From Oxalobacteraceae sp. CFBP 13730 (GTDB lineage: Bacteria > Pseudomonadota > Gammaproteobacteria > Burkholderiales > Burkholderiaceae_D): a stretch of DNA of 64,000 bases. The number at the start of each line of letters is the position of its first letter. The first letter of the stretch is position 1. The stretch lies in the NCBI GenBank assembly GCA_014841835.1, contig JACYUQ010000004.1:434001-498000 (forward strand), read 5' to 3'. The notes under the pieces are model-generated. The model was not told the origin of the DNA, ran no database searches, and saw only the letters and a list, made by a program, of their open reading frames with translations. The translations under genes were made by a program, and so were the position numbers. This document shows positions 54,482-63,818 of the stretch, in pieces.

Positions 54482-54895
54482 ATGGCAATGATGGACGAAT
54501 TCAAGAAGTTTGCGATGCGCGGCAATGTGATGGACCTGGCCGTCGGCGTGATCATCGGTGGGGCCTTCGGCCGCATCGTCGATTCGCTAGTCAAGGATGT
54601 CATCATGCCGCCGATCGGCGCGATGTTCGGTGGTCTGGATTTCGCCAATTATTACATCCCCCTCAATGGCCAGGGCTATAACCTACCACTTGCCGAGGCG
54701 CAAAAGGCGGGTGCCGTGCTGGCGTACGGTAATTTCTTGACGATCATGCTGAACTTTATCCTTCTTGCATTTGTCATCTTCCAGATGGTGCGCCTGATGA
54801 ACCGCCTGCGCGGTCCCGTCGAAGCGCCGACACCGGCTGCCACGCCAGAAGACGTACTGCTGCTGCGCGAGATCCGGGACGCCCTCAAAAAGTGA
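54482..54895 (+). CDS. mscL: Large-conductance mechanosensitive channel MscL
   Basis: A 137-aa channel: N-terminal amphipathic helix ([20 protein letters not shown]), TM1 with [17 protein letters not shown], periplasmic loop, TM2 ([19 protein letters not shown]) and C-terminal helix. It opens under membrane tension to release solutes after osmotic downshock. GAGAGGGG lies upstream. Its stop overlaps the GTG start of the protease gene by 4 nt, an unusual coupling. Confidence 0.95.
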   Translation: MAMMDEFKKFAMRGNVMDLAVGVIIGGAFGRIVDSLVKDVIMPPIGAMFGGLDFANYYIPLNGQGYNLPLAEAQKAGAVLAYGNFLTIMLNFILLAFVIFQMVRLMNRLRGPVEAPTPAATPEDVLLLREIRDALKK

Positions 54896-56103
54896 AAGAT
54901 GACATCGTCCGCGACATAAGGCCCCCGCATCCGTTGCGGCGCTTCTGGGTCCGTTCATGGCTGCTGTTTGCGCAAACGGTCACGGTGGCGCTGGCCATCT
55001 GGTTTGTCGTGGCCGCGTTGCGGCCGGCCTGGCTCGAGTCGACCCCGGCACCGAAGCAGGTGCAGGTGGGCACCCCGGGCAAACCGGTGCCGATGCTGCA
55101 GGCGCCACCACGGGCGGCCACCGGCAGCTACCGCGACGCTGCCGCCAAGGCGATGTCGTCAGTGGTCAATATCTACACGAGCAAAGCCTCGCGCGAAGCG
55201 CATCCGCTGCTGAAAGACCCGCTGTTTCGCCGTTTCTTCGGCGGCGACCGCGCACCGCAGGCCGAGCAGCTGGCCAGCCTCGGCTCGGGCGTCATCGTCA
55301 GCAGCGACGGGTACATCGTCACCAATTTTCATGTGATCGATGGCGCCGATGCGATCGAGGTGGGCCTGGCCGATGGCCGCAAGGCAGCGGCAACGCTGGT
55401 CGGCACCGATCCGGAAACCGACCTGGCCGTGATCCGCATCAAGGAGCGCAACTTGCCGGTGATGGTGCTGGGCGACCCGGAGCAGGCGCGCGTGGGCGAC
55501 GTCGTGCTGGCCATCGGCAACCCGTTCGGTGTCGGCCAGACCGTCACGATGGGCATCATCTCGGCACTGGGGCGCAACAACCTGCACATCAACCACGTCG
55601 AGAATTTCATCCAGACCGATGCCGCGATCAACTTCGGTAACTCGGGCGGAGCGCTGGTCGATACCAATGGCCACCTGCTGGGCATCAATTCGGCGATCTA
55701 TTCGCAAAGCGGCGGCTCGGTGGGCATCGGGTTTGCCATTCCCGTATCCACCGCCAAAAGCGTGCTGGACGCCATCGTCAAGAACGGGCAGGTGGTGCGC
55801 GGCTGGATCGGGATCGAGTCGCAGGACATCACGCCCGAGATGGCCGACAGCTTTGGCTTGTCCAAACGCAGCGGCGCCATGATTGCCGGCGTGGTGCGCG
55901 GCGGACCGGCCGAGCGCGCCGGGATTCAGCCGGGCGACATCCTGGTGGCAGTTGCTGGTAAAAAAGTGGCTGATACGAGCGAGATGCTCAAGCTGGTGGC
56001 CCAGCTCGAGCCGGGCGCATCCGTTCCGATGACGATCGTGCGCCAAGGGCGCGAAACAGCGATCGCCGTCAAGATCGGGCGGCGTCCACGCCAGACGCCC
56101 TGA
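54892..56103 (+). CDS. Membrane-anchored DegS/HtrA-like serine protease
   Basis: A 403-aa S1C protease. It has one N-terminal membrane helix ([20 protein letters not shown]), then the trypsin-like domain with catalytic H147 ([10 protein letters not shown]), D177 (DPETDLAVI) and S251 ([11 protein letters not shown]), and a single PDZ domain at the C-terminus ([17 protein letters not shown]). One anchor and one PDZ match DegS/AlgW, which senses misfolded outer-membrane proteins. The GTG start overlaps the mscL stop. Such genes often sit next to petABC in Betaproteobacteria. Confidence 0.9.
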   Translation: MKDDIVRDIRPPHPLRRFWVRSWLLFAQTVTVALAIWFVVAALRPAWLESTPAPKQVQVGTPGKPVPMLQAPPRAATGSYRDAAAKAMSSVVNIYTSKASREAHPLLKDPLFRRFFGGDRAPQAEQLASLGSGVIVSSDGYIVTNFHVIDGADAIEVGLADGRKAAATLVGTDPETDLAVIRIKERNLPVMVLGDPEQARVGDVVLAIGNPFGVGQTVTMGIISALGRNNLHINHVENFIQTDAAINFGNSGGALVDTNGHLLGINSAIYSQSGGSVGIGFAIPVSTAKSVLDAIVKNGQVVRGWIGIESQDITPEMADSFGLSKRSGAMIAGVVRGGPAERAGIQPGDILVAVAGKKVADTSEMLKLVAQLEPGASVPMTIVRQGRETAIAVKIGRRPRQTP

Positions 56104-56131
56104 ACTTCTTGAATTTTATTTTCGGACCCCC

Positions 56132-56818
56132 ATGCACCTGCGCGACCTGACGCAATACCTGAACGAACTGACCGAGAGCAATAACCGCCCCTGGTTCATC
56201 ATGAACAAGCCGCGCTACGATATCCTGCGCGAAGAATTCCAGGAGGTTGTCACTGAGCTGATTCGTGCCATCACGGCCTTCGACAAGCAGGTCGCGGCCT
56301 GCAACCCGAAGAAGGCGATGTTCCGCATCAACCGCGACATCCGCTTTTCAAAGAACAAGACGCCGTACAAGACGCGCTTTTCGGCCGGCATCACGCCGAA
56401 CGACAAGCGCCGGCCCAGTGCCGGCGGTGGCTCGACCTATTATTTTCAGATCGATGCCAACGGCAAGCTCGGTTTTGGCGTCGGCGAATACCTGCCGCCA
56501 CCGCCGCGCCTGAAGGCCATTCGCGAGCACGTGGTCAACGATGCGACGGGTTTTGGCAAAATGTTGAAGAATAAGCATCTCCGCGCCACCTATGGTGACC
56601 TCCTGGACGAGGACAAGTTGCAGCGTCCACCAAAGGGTTTCGATGCGGATCATCCGCATGTCGAGTACCTGAAGCTGAAAAGCTTCTTCGTGTGGACCGA
56701 AGTCGATCTGGCACTGAATGCGCCGGAAAAACTGGTGCCGCAACTGGCGCAGGGATTCAAGGACGCGCTTGCGCTGGTCACCTGGCTGCGCAGCGTTCCA
56801 GAACAACACGACGAATAG
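56132..56818 (+). CDS. DUF2461/TIGR02453 family protein
   Basis: A 228-aa soluble protein of the DUF2461 family, with the landmarks NNRPWFIMNKPRYD near the N-terminus and MFRINRDIRFSKNKTPYKTR (about 64-83), then GFGVGEYLPPPPRL. Its function is unknown; no catalytic motif is evident. It sits 28 nt after the protease gene and 11 nt before a small cupin gene, so the three may share a transcript. Confidence 0.85.
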   Translation: MHLRDLTQYLNELTESNNRPWFIMNKPRYDILREEFQEVVTELIRAITAFDKQVAACNPKKAMFRINRDIRFSKNKTPYKTRFSAGITPNDKRRPSAGGGSTYYFQIDANGKLGFGVGEYLPPPPRLKAIREHVVNDATGFGKMLKNKHLRATYGDLLDEDKLQRPPKGFDADHPHVEYLKLKSFFVWTEVDLALNAPEKLVPQLAQGFKDALALVTWLRSVPEQHDE

Positions 56819-56829
56819 AGGAGGGCGAC

Positions 56830-57171
56830 ATGGCCTTGCATCACGCTACATCCGGCGAGAAAATCGCATTGCAACGCGGCGATAACGATATCGCCCATTT
56901 CACCTCGGTGGCCCTGGTCAAGACCGAGCATATGGAACTGATCCGGCTGGTACTGCCGGTGGAACGACCGATTCCCGAACACCGGGTCGATGGCGAAGTG
57001 ACGGTGCTGTGCCTCGAAGGCGAAATCGCCGTCGATGCGCATGGTACGACGACGTCGCTGATGCCGAACGAGATGGTGTATCTGAGCGGCGGTGTGCCGC
57101 ACACGGTGCGCGCCGTGAAGGACGCGGTGGCCTTGATGACCATTCTGATCGGGCCGCAGCAAGCTGCCTGA
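56830..57171 (+). CDS. Small cupin-domain protein
   Basis: A 113-aa single cupin. Motif 1 reads PIPEHRVDGEVTVLCLEGEI and motif 2 MVYLSGGVPHTVRAVKD. The first motif keeps H and E positions, but the second has only one His, so metal binding may be weak. GAGGGCGAC lies before ATG 56830; the open frame extends 5' inside the DUF2461 gene and is not used. The substrate is unknown. Confidence 0.8.
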   Translation: MALHHATSGEKIALQRGDNDIAHFTSVALVKTEHMELIRLVLPVERPIPEHRVDGEVTVLCLEGEIAVDAHGTTTSLMPNEMVYLSGGVPHTVRAVKDAVALMTILIGPQQAA

Positions 57172-57204
57172 TACGCGGCTCCGACAAATTGCTTGATACG
57201 TAGG

Positions 57205-57225
57205 GTGGACGGCTAGGCCGTCCAC
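57205..57225. repeat. REP-like palindrome
   Basis: GTGGACGGC TAG GCCGTCCAC: a 9-bp perfect stem in the 100-nt gap between the cupin gene and gpsA (convergent). The sequence GTAGGGTGGACGGC is of the dispersed REP type common in Oxalobacteraceae. No T-run follows. Confidence 0.6.
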
Positions 57226-57271
57226 GCGGTGATGGTTGGCGGCGAGATCATCGGGCGCGCCATGCCACGTT

Positions 57272-58300
57272 TTACGCGACTTCAATCCTCGGATCGCGTG
57301 CCAGCAAACCCGCCGCTGTCCGCGCGGCATCCACCCCATCGAACAGCACGCCCGCCACCGCCGCGGTGATCGGCATGTCCACACCCAGCTTGTGCGCCAG
57401 CTCGCGCACCGCCTTGGCACATGGCACGCCTTCGGCCACATGCCCCAGGTCGGCCACGATGGTCGCCAACGCCTTGCCTTCGGCCAGCGCCAGGCCCACA
57501 CGCCGGTTGCGCGACAGATCGCCCGTACACGTCAGGATCAGGTCGCCCATGCCACTCAGGCCCATGAACGTCCCCGGCTGGGCGCCCAGTGCCAGGCCCA
57601 GGCGCGTGATTTCGGCCAGGCCGCGTGTGATCAGCGCGGCGCGGGCATTCAACCCCAGGCCCAGGCCGTCCGACGTGCCGGTGGCAATCGCCATCACGTT
57701 CTTGACGGCGCCACCGACTTCGACGCCGACCAGGTCGTCGCACGAATACACGCGCAGGTTGTCGCCGTGCGCCAGTGCGACGACGCGTTCACGCAAGGCG
57801 CGCGAGCTCGATGCCACGGTCAGTGCGCATGGCAGGCCGCGCGCCACTTCCTGGGCGAACGACGGGCCGGACAGCGCCGCGCCCGGCACGGCGTCGCCCA
57901 GTACCTGCGCGACCACCTGGTGCGGCAGCAGGGCGGTGCCGGCCTCGAAGCCCTTGCACAGCCAGACGACATTCGGGATCGAGCGGCCGCGCAATTGTTC
58001 GAGCAGGGGACGCAGGCCGGCCACCGGACAGGCCAGGATCAGGAGCGGCGTCTCGTCCGGCGCGCTCGTGGCGACGTGGGCCAGCGCTGCATCGAAGTCG
58101 GCGCTCACGCGCAGCGATGCCGGCAGCGGATGGCCCGGCAGGTAGGTGCGGTTGTCGCGCGCGGCGTCGATCTCCTGCATCTGCTGGGGATTGCGGCCCC
58201 ACAGCAGCACGTCGTGGCGCGCCGCCAGGGCGATGGCCACGGCAGTGCCCCAGGCGCCGGCGCCCAGGACAGTGATTTTGGTGAGCTTATTCTGTTGCAT
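57272..58300 (-). CDS. gpsA: NAD(P)+-dependent glycerol-3-phosphate dehydrogenase
   Basis: A 342-aa enzyme. The Rossmann motif [14 protein letters not shown] lies at 14-27, followed by LWGRNPQQ, the VWLCKGFE motif and the catalytic lysine in the [13 protein letters not shown] region. It makes sn-glycerol-3-phosphate from dihydroxyacetone phosphate for phospholipid synthesis. It follows secB and grxC in the same direction, a common arrangement in this group. Confidence 0.95.
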   Translation of the reverse strand: MQQNKLTKITVLGAGAWGTAVAIALAARHDVLLWGRNPQQMQEIDAARDNRTYLPGHPLPASLRVSADFDAALAHVATSAPDETPLLILACPVAGLRPLLEQLRGRSIPNVVWLCKGFEAGTALLPHQVVAQVLGDAVPGAALSGPSFAQEVARGLPCALTVASSSRALRERVVALAHGDNLRVYSCDDLVGVEVGGAVKNVMAIATGTSDGLGLGLNARAALITRGLAEITRLGLALGAQPGTFMGLSGMGDLILTCTGDLSRNRRVGLALAEGKALATIVADLGHVAEGVPCAKAVRELAHKLGVDMPITAAVAGVLFDGVDAARTAAGLLARDPRIEVA

Positions 58301-58482
58301 GGAACTCCTGCAGAGGATTACAGGCCCCAGACATCCGAGACCTTGATGTCATCAAAGGCGAATGCGCGCGGGGCGACCGGCAATGCGGCGCATGAGGCAA
58401 TCAATGGGGAGCGGGCAAGACGGCGGGCGGAGAACATGGCGGGCCTGGATGGTGGTTGAAACCGGGACACCGGACAGTTGGC

Positions 58483-58509
58483 ACGAACGCGGCGTGGCGC
58501 CGCGTTCGT
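58483..58509. other. GC-rich hairpin downstream of secB
   Basis: ACGAACGCGGCG (58483-58494) and CGCCGCGTTCGT (58498-58509) form a perfect 12-bp stem around TGG, 16 nt after the secB stop on the - strand. There is no T-run, so it is a weak or Rho-assisted terminator, or an mRNA-stabilising element. The rest of the 225-nt gap to gpsA holds no supported gene. Confidence 0.5.
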
Positions 58510-58525
58510 CGGGTACGACTGCTGC

Positions 58526-58984
58526 TTAGTTCGACGGCGCTGCTGCGGCTTCGGCCATGGCCTGGGCGCGCTGCTGGTAGAAGGCTTCGAAGTTGATCTC
58601 GGCCAGGTGCACTGGCGGGAAGCCGGCACGGCTGATCACGTCAGCGATGTTCGCGCGCAGGTAAGGATAGATGATGTTCGGGCAGCCGATGCCCAGCAGT
58701 GGATCCATCTGGTCAGCCGGGATGTTACGGGCTTCGAAGATGCCAGCCTGCTTGCCTTCGACCAGGAACGCAACCTTGTCCTTGACCTTGGCGGTGACGG
58801 TGATCGTCACGGTCGACTCGTAGATGCCTTCGGCGATGCTTTCAGCACCCACGTCGAGCGACACTTCGATCGCTGGCGCTTCTTGCTCCAGGAAGATCGA
58901 TGGCGAGTTCGGTTGCTCCAGCGACATGTCTTTCAGGTAGACGCGTTGGATTTGGAATACTGGTTGCAGAGTTTCGTCGGACAT
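58526..58984 (-). CDS. secB: Protein-export chaperone SecB
   Basis: A 152-aa Sec[20 protein letters not shown] near the N-terminus, [20 protein letters not shown] in the core, and [18 protein letters not shown] with the following [20 protein letters not shown]. It holds preproteins unfolded and hands them to SecA. ATG 58984 matches the family start ([19 protein letters not shown]); the frame opens further 5' without support. Confidence 0.97.
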   Translation of the reverse strand: MSDETLQPVFQIQRVYLKDMSLEQPNSPSIFLEQEAPAIEVSLDVGAESIAEGIYESTVTITVTAKVKDKVAFLVEGKQAGIFEARNIPADQMDPLLGIGCPNIIYPYLRANIADVISRAGFPPVHLAEINFEAFYQQRAQAMAEAAAAPSN

Positions 58985-59154
58985 GGAACGCTTTCTAATA
59001 ATAGTGGGAAGTGGCGGGCCACTCCGGTTGCCTGGTCGAGCGCGACGTCGTGAACGGGCCGTCGGATCGAACACGACGGCAATTGTAGCAAAATCAACTT
59101 GCTTGCAATAGCAGTCTTGCCGCCGACGGCCGCGCTACGCAGTGCGCCTACAGC

Positions 59155-59418
59155 TTACTCGCCCTTGAGCAGCGGGTCCAGGCGGCCTGCCTGGTCCAGT
59201 GCATACAATTCGTCGAAGCCGCCGACGTGCGTATCGCCAATATAGATCTGTGGAACCGTGCGGCGACCGGTGCGCTGCATCATGACCTGGCGCTGCTCGG
59301 GATCCAGGTCGACACGGATGCCTTCGATCTCGGTGACACCCTTGGCTTCGAGCAGGCGCTCGGCGCGGACGCAGTAAGGGCAAGATGCGGTGTGGTACAA
59401 AACGACGTGAGCTGCCAT
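59155..59418 (-). CDS. grxC: Glutaredoxin 3
   Basis: An 87-aa glutaredoxin with the dithiol active site CPYC at 13-16, the TVPQIYIGDTHVGG motif (cis-Pro and glutathione-binding loop) and a C-terminal helix. It uses glutathione to reduce disulfides. The start at 59418 gives the normal Grx3 length. It lies between the rhodanese gene and secB, the usual grxC-secB-gpsA order. Confidence 0.95.
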   Translation of the reverse strand: MAAHVVLYHTASCPYCVRAERLLEAKGVTEIEGIRVDLDPEQRQVMMQRTGRRTVPQIYIGDTHVGGFDELYALDQAGRLDPLLKGE

Positions 59419-59459
59419 GATGAATCCTTTCGTGTGCCCGATCGACTCGATGGGGCGGT

Positions 59460-59861
59460 TTATTTGGTGAGCGGCAAGCCTGCAGCCTTCCAGGCCGCCA
59501 GGCCGCCTTCCAGGCTGTGGACGTCCTCGAAACCGGCCGCCTGCAACTGGCGCGCCGCCTTGTCGCTGCGTGCGCCGGTCTGGCAGACCATGACGACAGT
59601 CCGGTTTTTCGACTTGTCCAGTTCGCCAATGCGAGCACCCAAGTCTGCCAGCGGGATGTGTTTCGCGTCGCGCAGGTGACCGGCGGCGAATTCTTCGCTG
59701 CTGCGCACGTCGACGATCGTGGTCTTGCCGCGGTTGATCATCTGCGTCAGCTGCAGTGGCGATGCGCGTTTTCCGCGCGGCGCCAGGGCTGGCCACAACA
59801 GCGCGCCGCCAGCAAGAACGGCGATCGCTACGAGGAAAATGTTATCGATAATGAATTTCAC
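59460..59861 (-). CDS. Membrane-anchored rhodanese-like protein
   Basis: A 133-aa protein: one N-terminal membrane helix (IFLVAIAVLAGGALLWPAL), then a rhodanese domain with IVDVRSSEEFAAGHL and the active-site loop VCQTGARSDKA (Cys93). The domain likely faces the cytoplasm and may carry persulfide sulfur. Small anchored rhodaneses commonly precede grxC and secB in Betaproteobacteria. Divergent from gpmA. Confidence 0.9.
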   Translation of the reverse strand: MKFIIDNIFLVAIAVLAGGALLWPALAPRGKRASPLQLTQMINRGKTTIVDVRSSEEFAAGHLRDAKHIPLADLGARIGELDKSKNRTVVMVCQTGARSDKAARQLQAAGFEDVHSLEGGLAAWKAAGLPLTK

Positions 59862-59950
59862 AAGGGTTCCGATTGGTTGAACTGAATCGGGGCATTATAA
59901 AATAGATGCTGGACCGGACATCAACCAGAAATTTTGCGAAAAGAGCTTTC

Positions 59951-60697
59951 ATGTACAAAATCGTATTCATGCGCCATGGCGAATCCACCTGGAACCTGGA
60001 AAACCGCTTCACCGGCTGGGTCGACGTCGACCTGACTGCCAAGGGTGTGGCCGAAGCAAAGGCCGCTGGCCGCGCGCTCAAGAAAGCCGGTTTCACCTTC
60101 GATCTCACGTATACCTCGGTGCTCAAGCGCGCGATCCGCACGCTGTGGCTGGCGCTGGACGAGATGGATGCGATGTATCTGCCGGTCAAGAACGACTGGC
60201 GCCTGAACGAGCGCCACTACGGCGCGCTGCAGGGCCTCGACAAGGGCGAGACCGCCGCCAAGTTTGGCGACGAGCAAGTGCTGGTCTGGCGCCGCAGCTA
60301 CGACACGCCGCCGCCGGCACTCGAGAAGGACGACTCGCGCACGTCGTTCGGCGACCCGCGCTATGCCAGCCTGGACGAGAGCCAGATTCCGCTGACCGAA
60401 TGCCTGAAAGACACCGTGGCACGCGTCATGCCAGCCTGGAACGACGAAATCGCCCCCGCAATCCGCGCCGGCAAGAACATCCTGATTTCGGCCCACGGCA
60501 ACAGCCTGCGCGCCATCATCAAGATGCTCGACAACATCAGCGACGCCGACATCGTGGGCCTGAACATCCCGAACGGCCAGCCGCTCGTGTACGAACTCGA
60601 CGCCGACCTCAAGCCGATCAAGCACTACTACCTGGGCGACCAGGCAGCGATTGCCGCTGCCATGGCCGCGGTCGCAAACCAAGGGAAGGCGAAGTAA
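59951..60697 (+). CDS. gpmA: 2,3-bisphosphoglycerate-dependent phosphoglycerate mutase
   Basis: A 248-aa dPGM: catalytic His in MRHGEST (H9), [13 protein letters not shown] (general acid Glu region), and [12 protein letters not shown] with the second His. It interconverts 3- and 2-phosphoglycerate in glycolysis. ATG 59951 gives the family N-terminus [11 protein letters not shown]. The envC gene starts 19 nt after its stop. Confidence 0.97.
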   Translation: MYKIVFMRHGESTWNLENRFTGWVDVDLTAKGVAEAKAAGRALKKAGFTFDLTYTSVLKRAIRTLWLALDEMDAMYLPVKNDWRLNERHYGALQGLDKGETAAKFGDEQVLVWRRSYDTPPPALEKDDSRTSFGDPRYASLDESQIPLTECLKDTVARVMPAWNDEIAPAIRAGKNILISAHGNSLRAIIKMLDNISDADIVGLNIPNGQPLVYELDADLKPIKHYYLGDQAAIAAAMAAVANQGKAK

Positions 60698-60716
60698 TCT
60701 TTTGCGTTTGCCAACC

Positions 60717-62201
60717 ATGAAGGACGCCGGCAGCAAGCTGTTGTGCACACTGCTGGCGGTCGCGCTGTCCGGCGCGTTCGCGTCGGACGCGTGGGCGCAG
60801 CGCCAGACCGAGCGCAGCCGCCAGAAAGCGGTGGCCGAGAAGCAGCGCGCCGGCATCCAGCAACAGCTGGCAGCCATCAAGCGCGACATCAACCAGACCG
60901 AAAACGCCAAGGAAGACGCGGCCGACACGCTGGCCGAGTCCGAGGCCGCCATTTCCGACGCCAACCGCGCGCTGCGCGATCTGGCCGAAGAACAGGATAC
61001 GACGGCAACCCGGCTGCAAGCGCTGGCGAATCAGCAAGCCCAGCTGGCGCAGACCATCGGCGCCCAGCAACAGCAGCTGGCCAAGCTGCTGCGCGAGCAC
61101 TATGTGGCCGGCAACGAAGACCGCATCAAGCTGCTGCTGTCGGGGGACAACCCGAACCGCATCAGCCGCGACCTGCAACTGATGGCGTACGTGTCGCAGG
61201 CCCAGGCGCGCCTGCTGGACTCGGTGCGCAGCAACCTGGCGCAGGTCGAAGTCAACCGCGACAAGGTTGAAAATGCCCAGCAAGAGCTGGAAGAAATCGC
61301 CCAGGAACAACTCGATCAGAAAGCCATGCTCGAGAAAGAGAAGGCGCGCCGCGCGGCGCTGCTGGGCACGCTGTCGAGCAAGCTGGCCGACCAGCGCAAG
61401 CAGGCCGACCGCCTGAAGGGCGACGAAGAGCGCATGTCCGGCCTCGTCGACCGGCTCGCGCGCCTGATCCGTGAACAGGCCGAAGCCGAGCGCAAGCGCC
61501 AGGTGGCGGCTGCAGCAGCAGCTGCTGCAAAGGCCAAAGCCAAGGCCGAGGCCGATGAAAAAGCCCGTCTGTTGGCGCAGGCGCGCGCCAAGGCGGCGGC
61601 CGACCGGCGCGCCGAGCGCGAACGCGAACGTGAACGCATCGCGCGCCAGAACGCCAACGCCAAACCGGGCGTCAAGCCCGAGCCGCTGCCGGCGCCGCTC
61701 CCCGCGCCGGTCAAGGAAGCGCCGGTCGTGGCCGAACAGCCTCGGCCAGCGCCAACCCGGCCCGAACCGGCGCCCGAGGTTGCGCTGGGCCCGGCGGCGC
61801 CGTCCGGCTCGTTCACGGCGCTCAAGGGCCGCATGAACAGTCCGATCAATGGCAGTGTCGTGGCCCGCTTCGGCACCCGCCGCGGCGATGGTCCGAACTG
61901 GAAAGGCACCTTCTTCAAGGCGCCCGAAGGCACTGAAGTGCGCGCCGTGGCCCCGGGCCGTGTCGTGCACGCCGACTGGATGCGGGGCTTCGGCAACCTG
62001 ATCATCATCGACCATGGCGGCGAGTACCTGTCGATCTATGGCTACAACCAGGCGCTGCTCAAACGCCCCGGCGATACCGTGCGCGCAGGCGAAGCGGTGG
62101 CCAGTGCCGGCAACACCGGTGGTAACGAAGAATCGGGGCTATACTTTGAGCTCAGGCGTAACGGCAAGGCGTTCGACCCGGCAGGCTGGGTCCGGTTCTA
62201 A
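60717..62201 (+). CDS. envC: Murein hydrolase activator EnvC-like protein
   Basis: A 494-aa exported protein: signal peptide (LLCTLLAVALSGAFASDAWA), a long coiled coil (about 30-260, rich in Gln, Ala and Glu), an Ala/Lys/Arg-rich and then Pro-rich linker, and a C-terminal LytM (M23) domain with GSVVARFGTRRGDGPNWKGT and GNLIIIDHGGEYLSIYGYNQ. The zinc ligands of active M23 peptidases are partly missing (no HxH in the last strand), as in EnvC, which activates amidases during division. Order gpmA-envC-ctpA is typical. Confidence 0.9.
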   Translation: MKDAGSKLLCTLLAVALSGAFASDAWAQRQTERSRQKAVAEKQRAGIQQQLAAIKRDINQTENAKEDAADTLAESEAAISDANRALRDLAEEQDTTATRLQALANQQAQLAQTIGAQQQQLAKLLREHYVAGNEDRIKLLLSGDNPNRISRDLQLMAYVSQAQARLLDSVRSNLAQVEVNRDKVENAQQELEEIAQEQLDQKAMLEKEKARRAALLGTLSSKLADQRKQADRLKGDEERMSGLVDRLARLIREQAEAERKRQVAAAAAAAAKAKAKAEADEKARLLAQARAKAAADRRAERERERERIARQNANAKPGVKPEPLPAPLPAPVKEAPVVAEQPRPAPTRPEPAPEVALGPAAPSGSFTALKGRMNSPINGSVVARFGTRRGDGPNWKGTFFKAPEGTEVRAVAPGRVVHADWMRGFGNLIIIDHGGEYLSIYGYNQALLKRPGDTVRAGEAVASAGNTGGNEESGLYFELRRNGKAFDPAGWVRF

Positions 62202-62219
62202 GGTCACCACAGGGTACAC

Positions 62220-63698
62220 ATGGGCATGAAAGCAAAGGGGTTCGGGCTGGTCGGCGTGGGCATGGTGTTGGGCGTGGCGGCATCGTTTCAGTTGTCCGCT
62301 TATGCACAAAAAACCGGCACCGCCACGTCGCTGCCACTGGACGAGCTGCGCCAGCTGGCCGATGTGTATGGCCTGATCAAGACCGACTACGTCGAGCCGG
62401 TCGAAGACAAGAAATTGCTCACTGAAGCCATCGGCGGCATGGTGGCCTCGCTCGACCCGCACTCCGTGTACCTCGACCAGAAAGCGTTTCGCGACATGCG
62501 CGAAGCGGTGCAGGGCAAGTTCGTCGGCGTGGGCGTTGAAATCTCGAATGAAGACGGCTACATCAAGGTGGTATCGCCGATCGAGGACACGCCCGCGTTC
62601 AGGGCCGGCATCAAGTCGGGCGACCTGATCACCCGGATCGACAATGTCCCGGTGCGCAATATGTCGTCCGACGACGCCATCAAGCGCATGCGCGGCAAGG
62701 TCGGTAGCAAGGTCACGCTGACCATCGCCCGGCCTGGCGACGACAAGCCGTGGGTCGTGCCGCTGGACCGCCGCGAAATCACGGTCGTCAGCGTCAAGGC
62801 CAAGGTGGTCGAGCCCGGCTACGCCTGGCTGCGCATCAGTCAGTTCCAGGAAAACACCCTTGACGAGCTGGCCAAAAAGACCAAGGAACTGTACGCCGAA
62901 CAACCCGACATCAAGGGCCTGGTGCTGGACCTGCGCAACGACCCGGGCGGCCTGCTGCCGGGCGCGATCGGCGTCACGGCGGCATTTTTGCCCAAGGCCG
63001 ATCAGGTCATCGTCAGCACCAAAGGGCAATTGCCGGATTCGAACCAGTCGTTCTACGGCCGGCGCGAATTCTATGCCCAGCGTGGCGATCCGCTGGCCGG
63101 GTTGCCGGCCGGGCTCAAGACCGTGCCGATGGTGGTGCTGGTCAATGGCGGCTCGGCATCGGCCTCGGAAATCGTCGCCGGCGCGTTGCAGGATTACCAG
63201 CGCGCGATCGTGATGGGCAGCCGCACGTTCGGCAAGGGCTCGGTGCAGACGCTGCGCCAGTTGTCGCCCGACACCGCGATCAAGCTGACCACGGCGCGCT
63301 ATTACACGCCGAAAGGGCGGCCGATCCAGGCGAAGGGTGTGCAGCCCGATCTGCGGGTGGATGAAACGGCGGATGGCGACCTGCTCAACGCGCTGCGTGT
63401 GCGCGAATCGGATCTGCAGCGCCATCTGGTGGCCGAAGGCGAGCAGCCTGCGACCGCTGGCAAGGACCAGGCGGCAAGCCTGGCCCAGCAACAGCGCGCG
63501 CTGGCGCTGCTGAAAGACCGCAAGCCGCTCGAGTTCGGCAGCAAGGACGATTTCCAGCTGGCCCAGGCCATCAATCACTTCAAGGGCTTGAAGGTGATGC
63601 TGGCCAAGGGCGAACCGGTCGAAGAAAAACCGGCGCCGGCGCCATTGCCGGGCGCGGAGAACAAACCGCCCGAGCTGCATGCGCCAGCCAAAAAGTGA
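62220..63698 (+). CDS. S41-family C-terminal processing protease CtpA/Prc-like
   Basis: A 492-aa periplasmic protease. It has an N-terminal signal or anchor (LVGVGMVLGVAASFQLSA), a PDZ domain (VEISNEDGYIKVVSPIEDTP), and the S41 core with the Ser/Lys dyad S314 in NGGSASASEIVAG and K339 in TFGKGSVQT, 25 residues apart as in CtpB. It trims envelope proteins from the C-terminus. The C-terminal region is Pro/Ala/Lys-rich. It directly follows envC, and such proteases are often linked to EnvC/NlpD control of cell-wall hydrolysis. Confidence 0.93.
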   Translation: MGMKAKGFGLVGVGMVLGVAASFQLSAYAQKTGTATSLPLDELRQLADVYGLIKTDYVEPVEDKKLLTEAIGGMVASLDPHSVYLDQKAFRDMREAVQGKFVGVGVEISNEDGYIKVVSPIEDTPAFRAGIKSGDLITRIDNVPVRNMSSDDAIKRMRGKVGSKVTLTIARPGDDKPWVVPLDRREITVVSVKAKVVEPGYAWLRISQFQENTLDELAKKTKELYAEQPDIKGLVLDLRNDPGGLLPGAIGVTAAFLPKADQVIVSTKGQLPDSNQSFYGRREFYAQRGDPLAGLPAGLKTVPMVVLVNGGSASASEIVAGALQDYQRAIVMGSRTFGKGSVQTLRQLSPDTAIKLTTARYYTPKGRPIQAKGVQPDLRVDETADGDLLNALRVRESDLQRHLVAEGEQPATAGKDQAASLAQQQRALALLKDRKPLEFGSKDDFQLAQAINHFKGLKVMLAKGEPVEEKPAPAPLPGAENKPPELHAPAKK

Positions 63699-63710
63699 TT
63701 GTGGTGGTAC

Positions 63711-63792
63711 TTGGGTTCCCGCCTGCGCGGGAACGACGTGCGCAGAGTTACCCCGATTAACCACCGTCGTTCCCGCGCAGGCGGGAACCCAA
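63711..63792. repeat. Pair of REP elements in inverted orientation
   Basis: Two 28-bp arms, 63711-63738 and 63765-63792, are perfect reverse complements of each other. Each contains its own small palindrome (CCCGCCTGCGCGGG type). This is the dispersed 'TTCCCGCGCAGGCGGGAA' REP family common in Betaproteobacteria. It fills most of the 120-nt gap between ctpA and the moeB-like gene. Confidence 0.9.
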
Positions 63793-63818
63793 GCTCGCAG
63801 CATCCCCGCAGTTTCCCC

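Noticed and set aside
58318..58437. Small - strand ORF of about 39 codons with a signal-like start, between secB and gpsA
   Set aside because: No ribosome site, no known family and Arg/Ala-rich composition; insufficient to call a gene.
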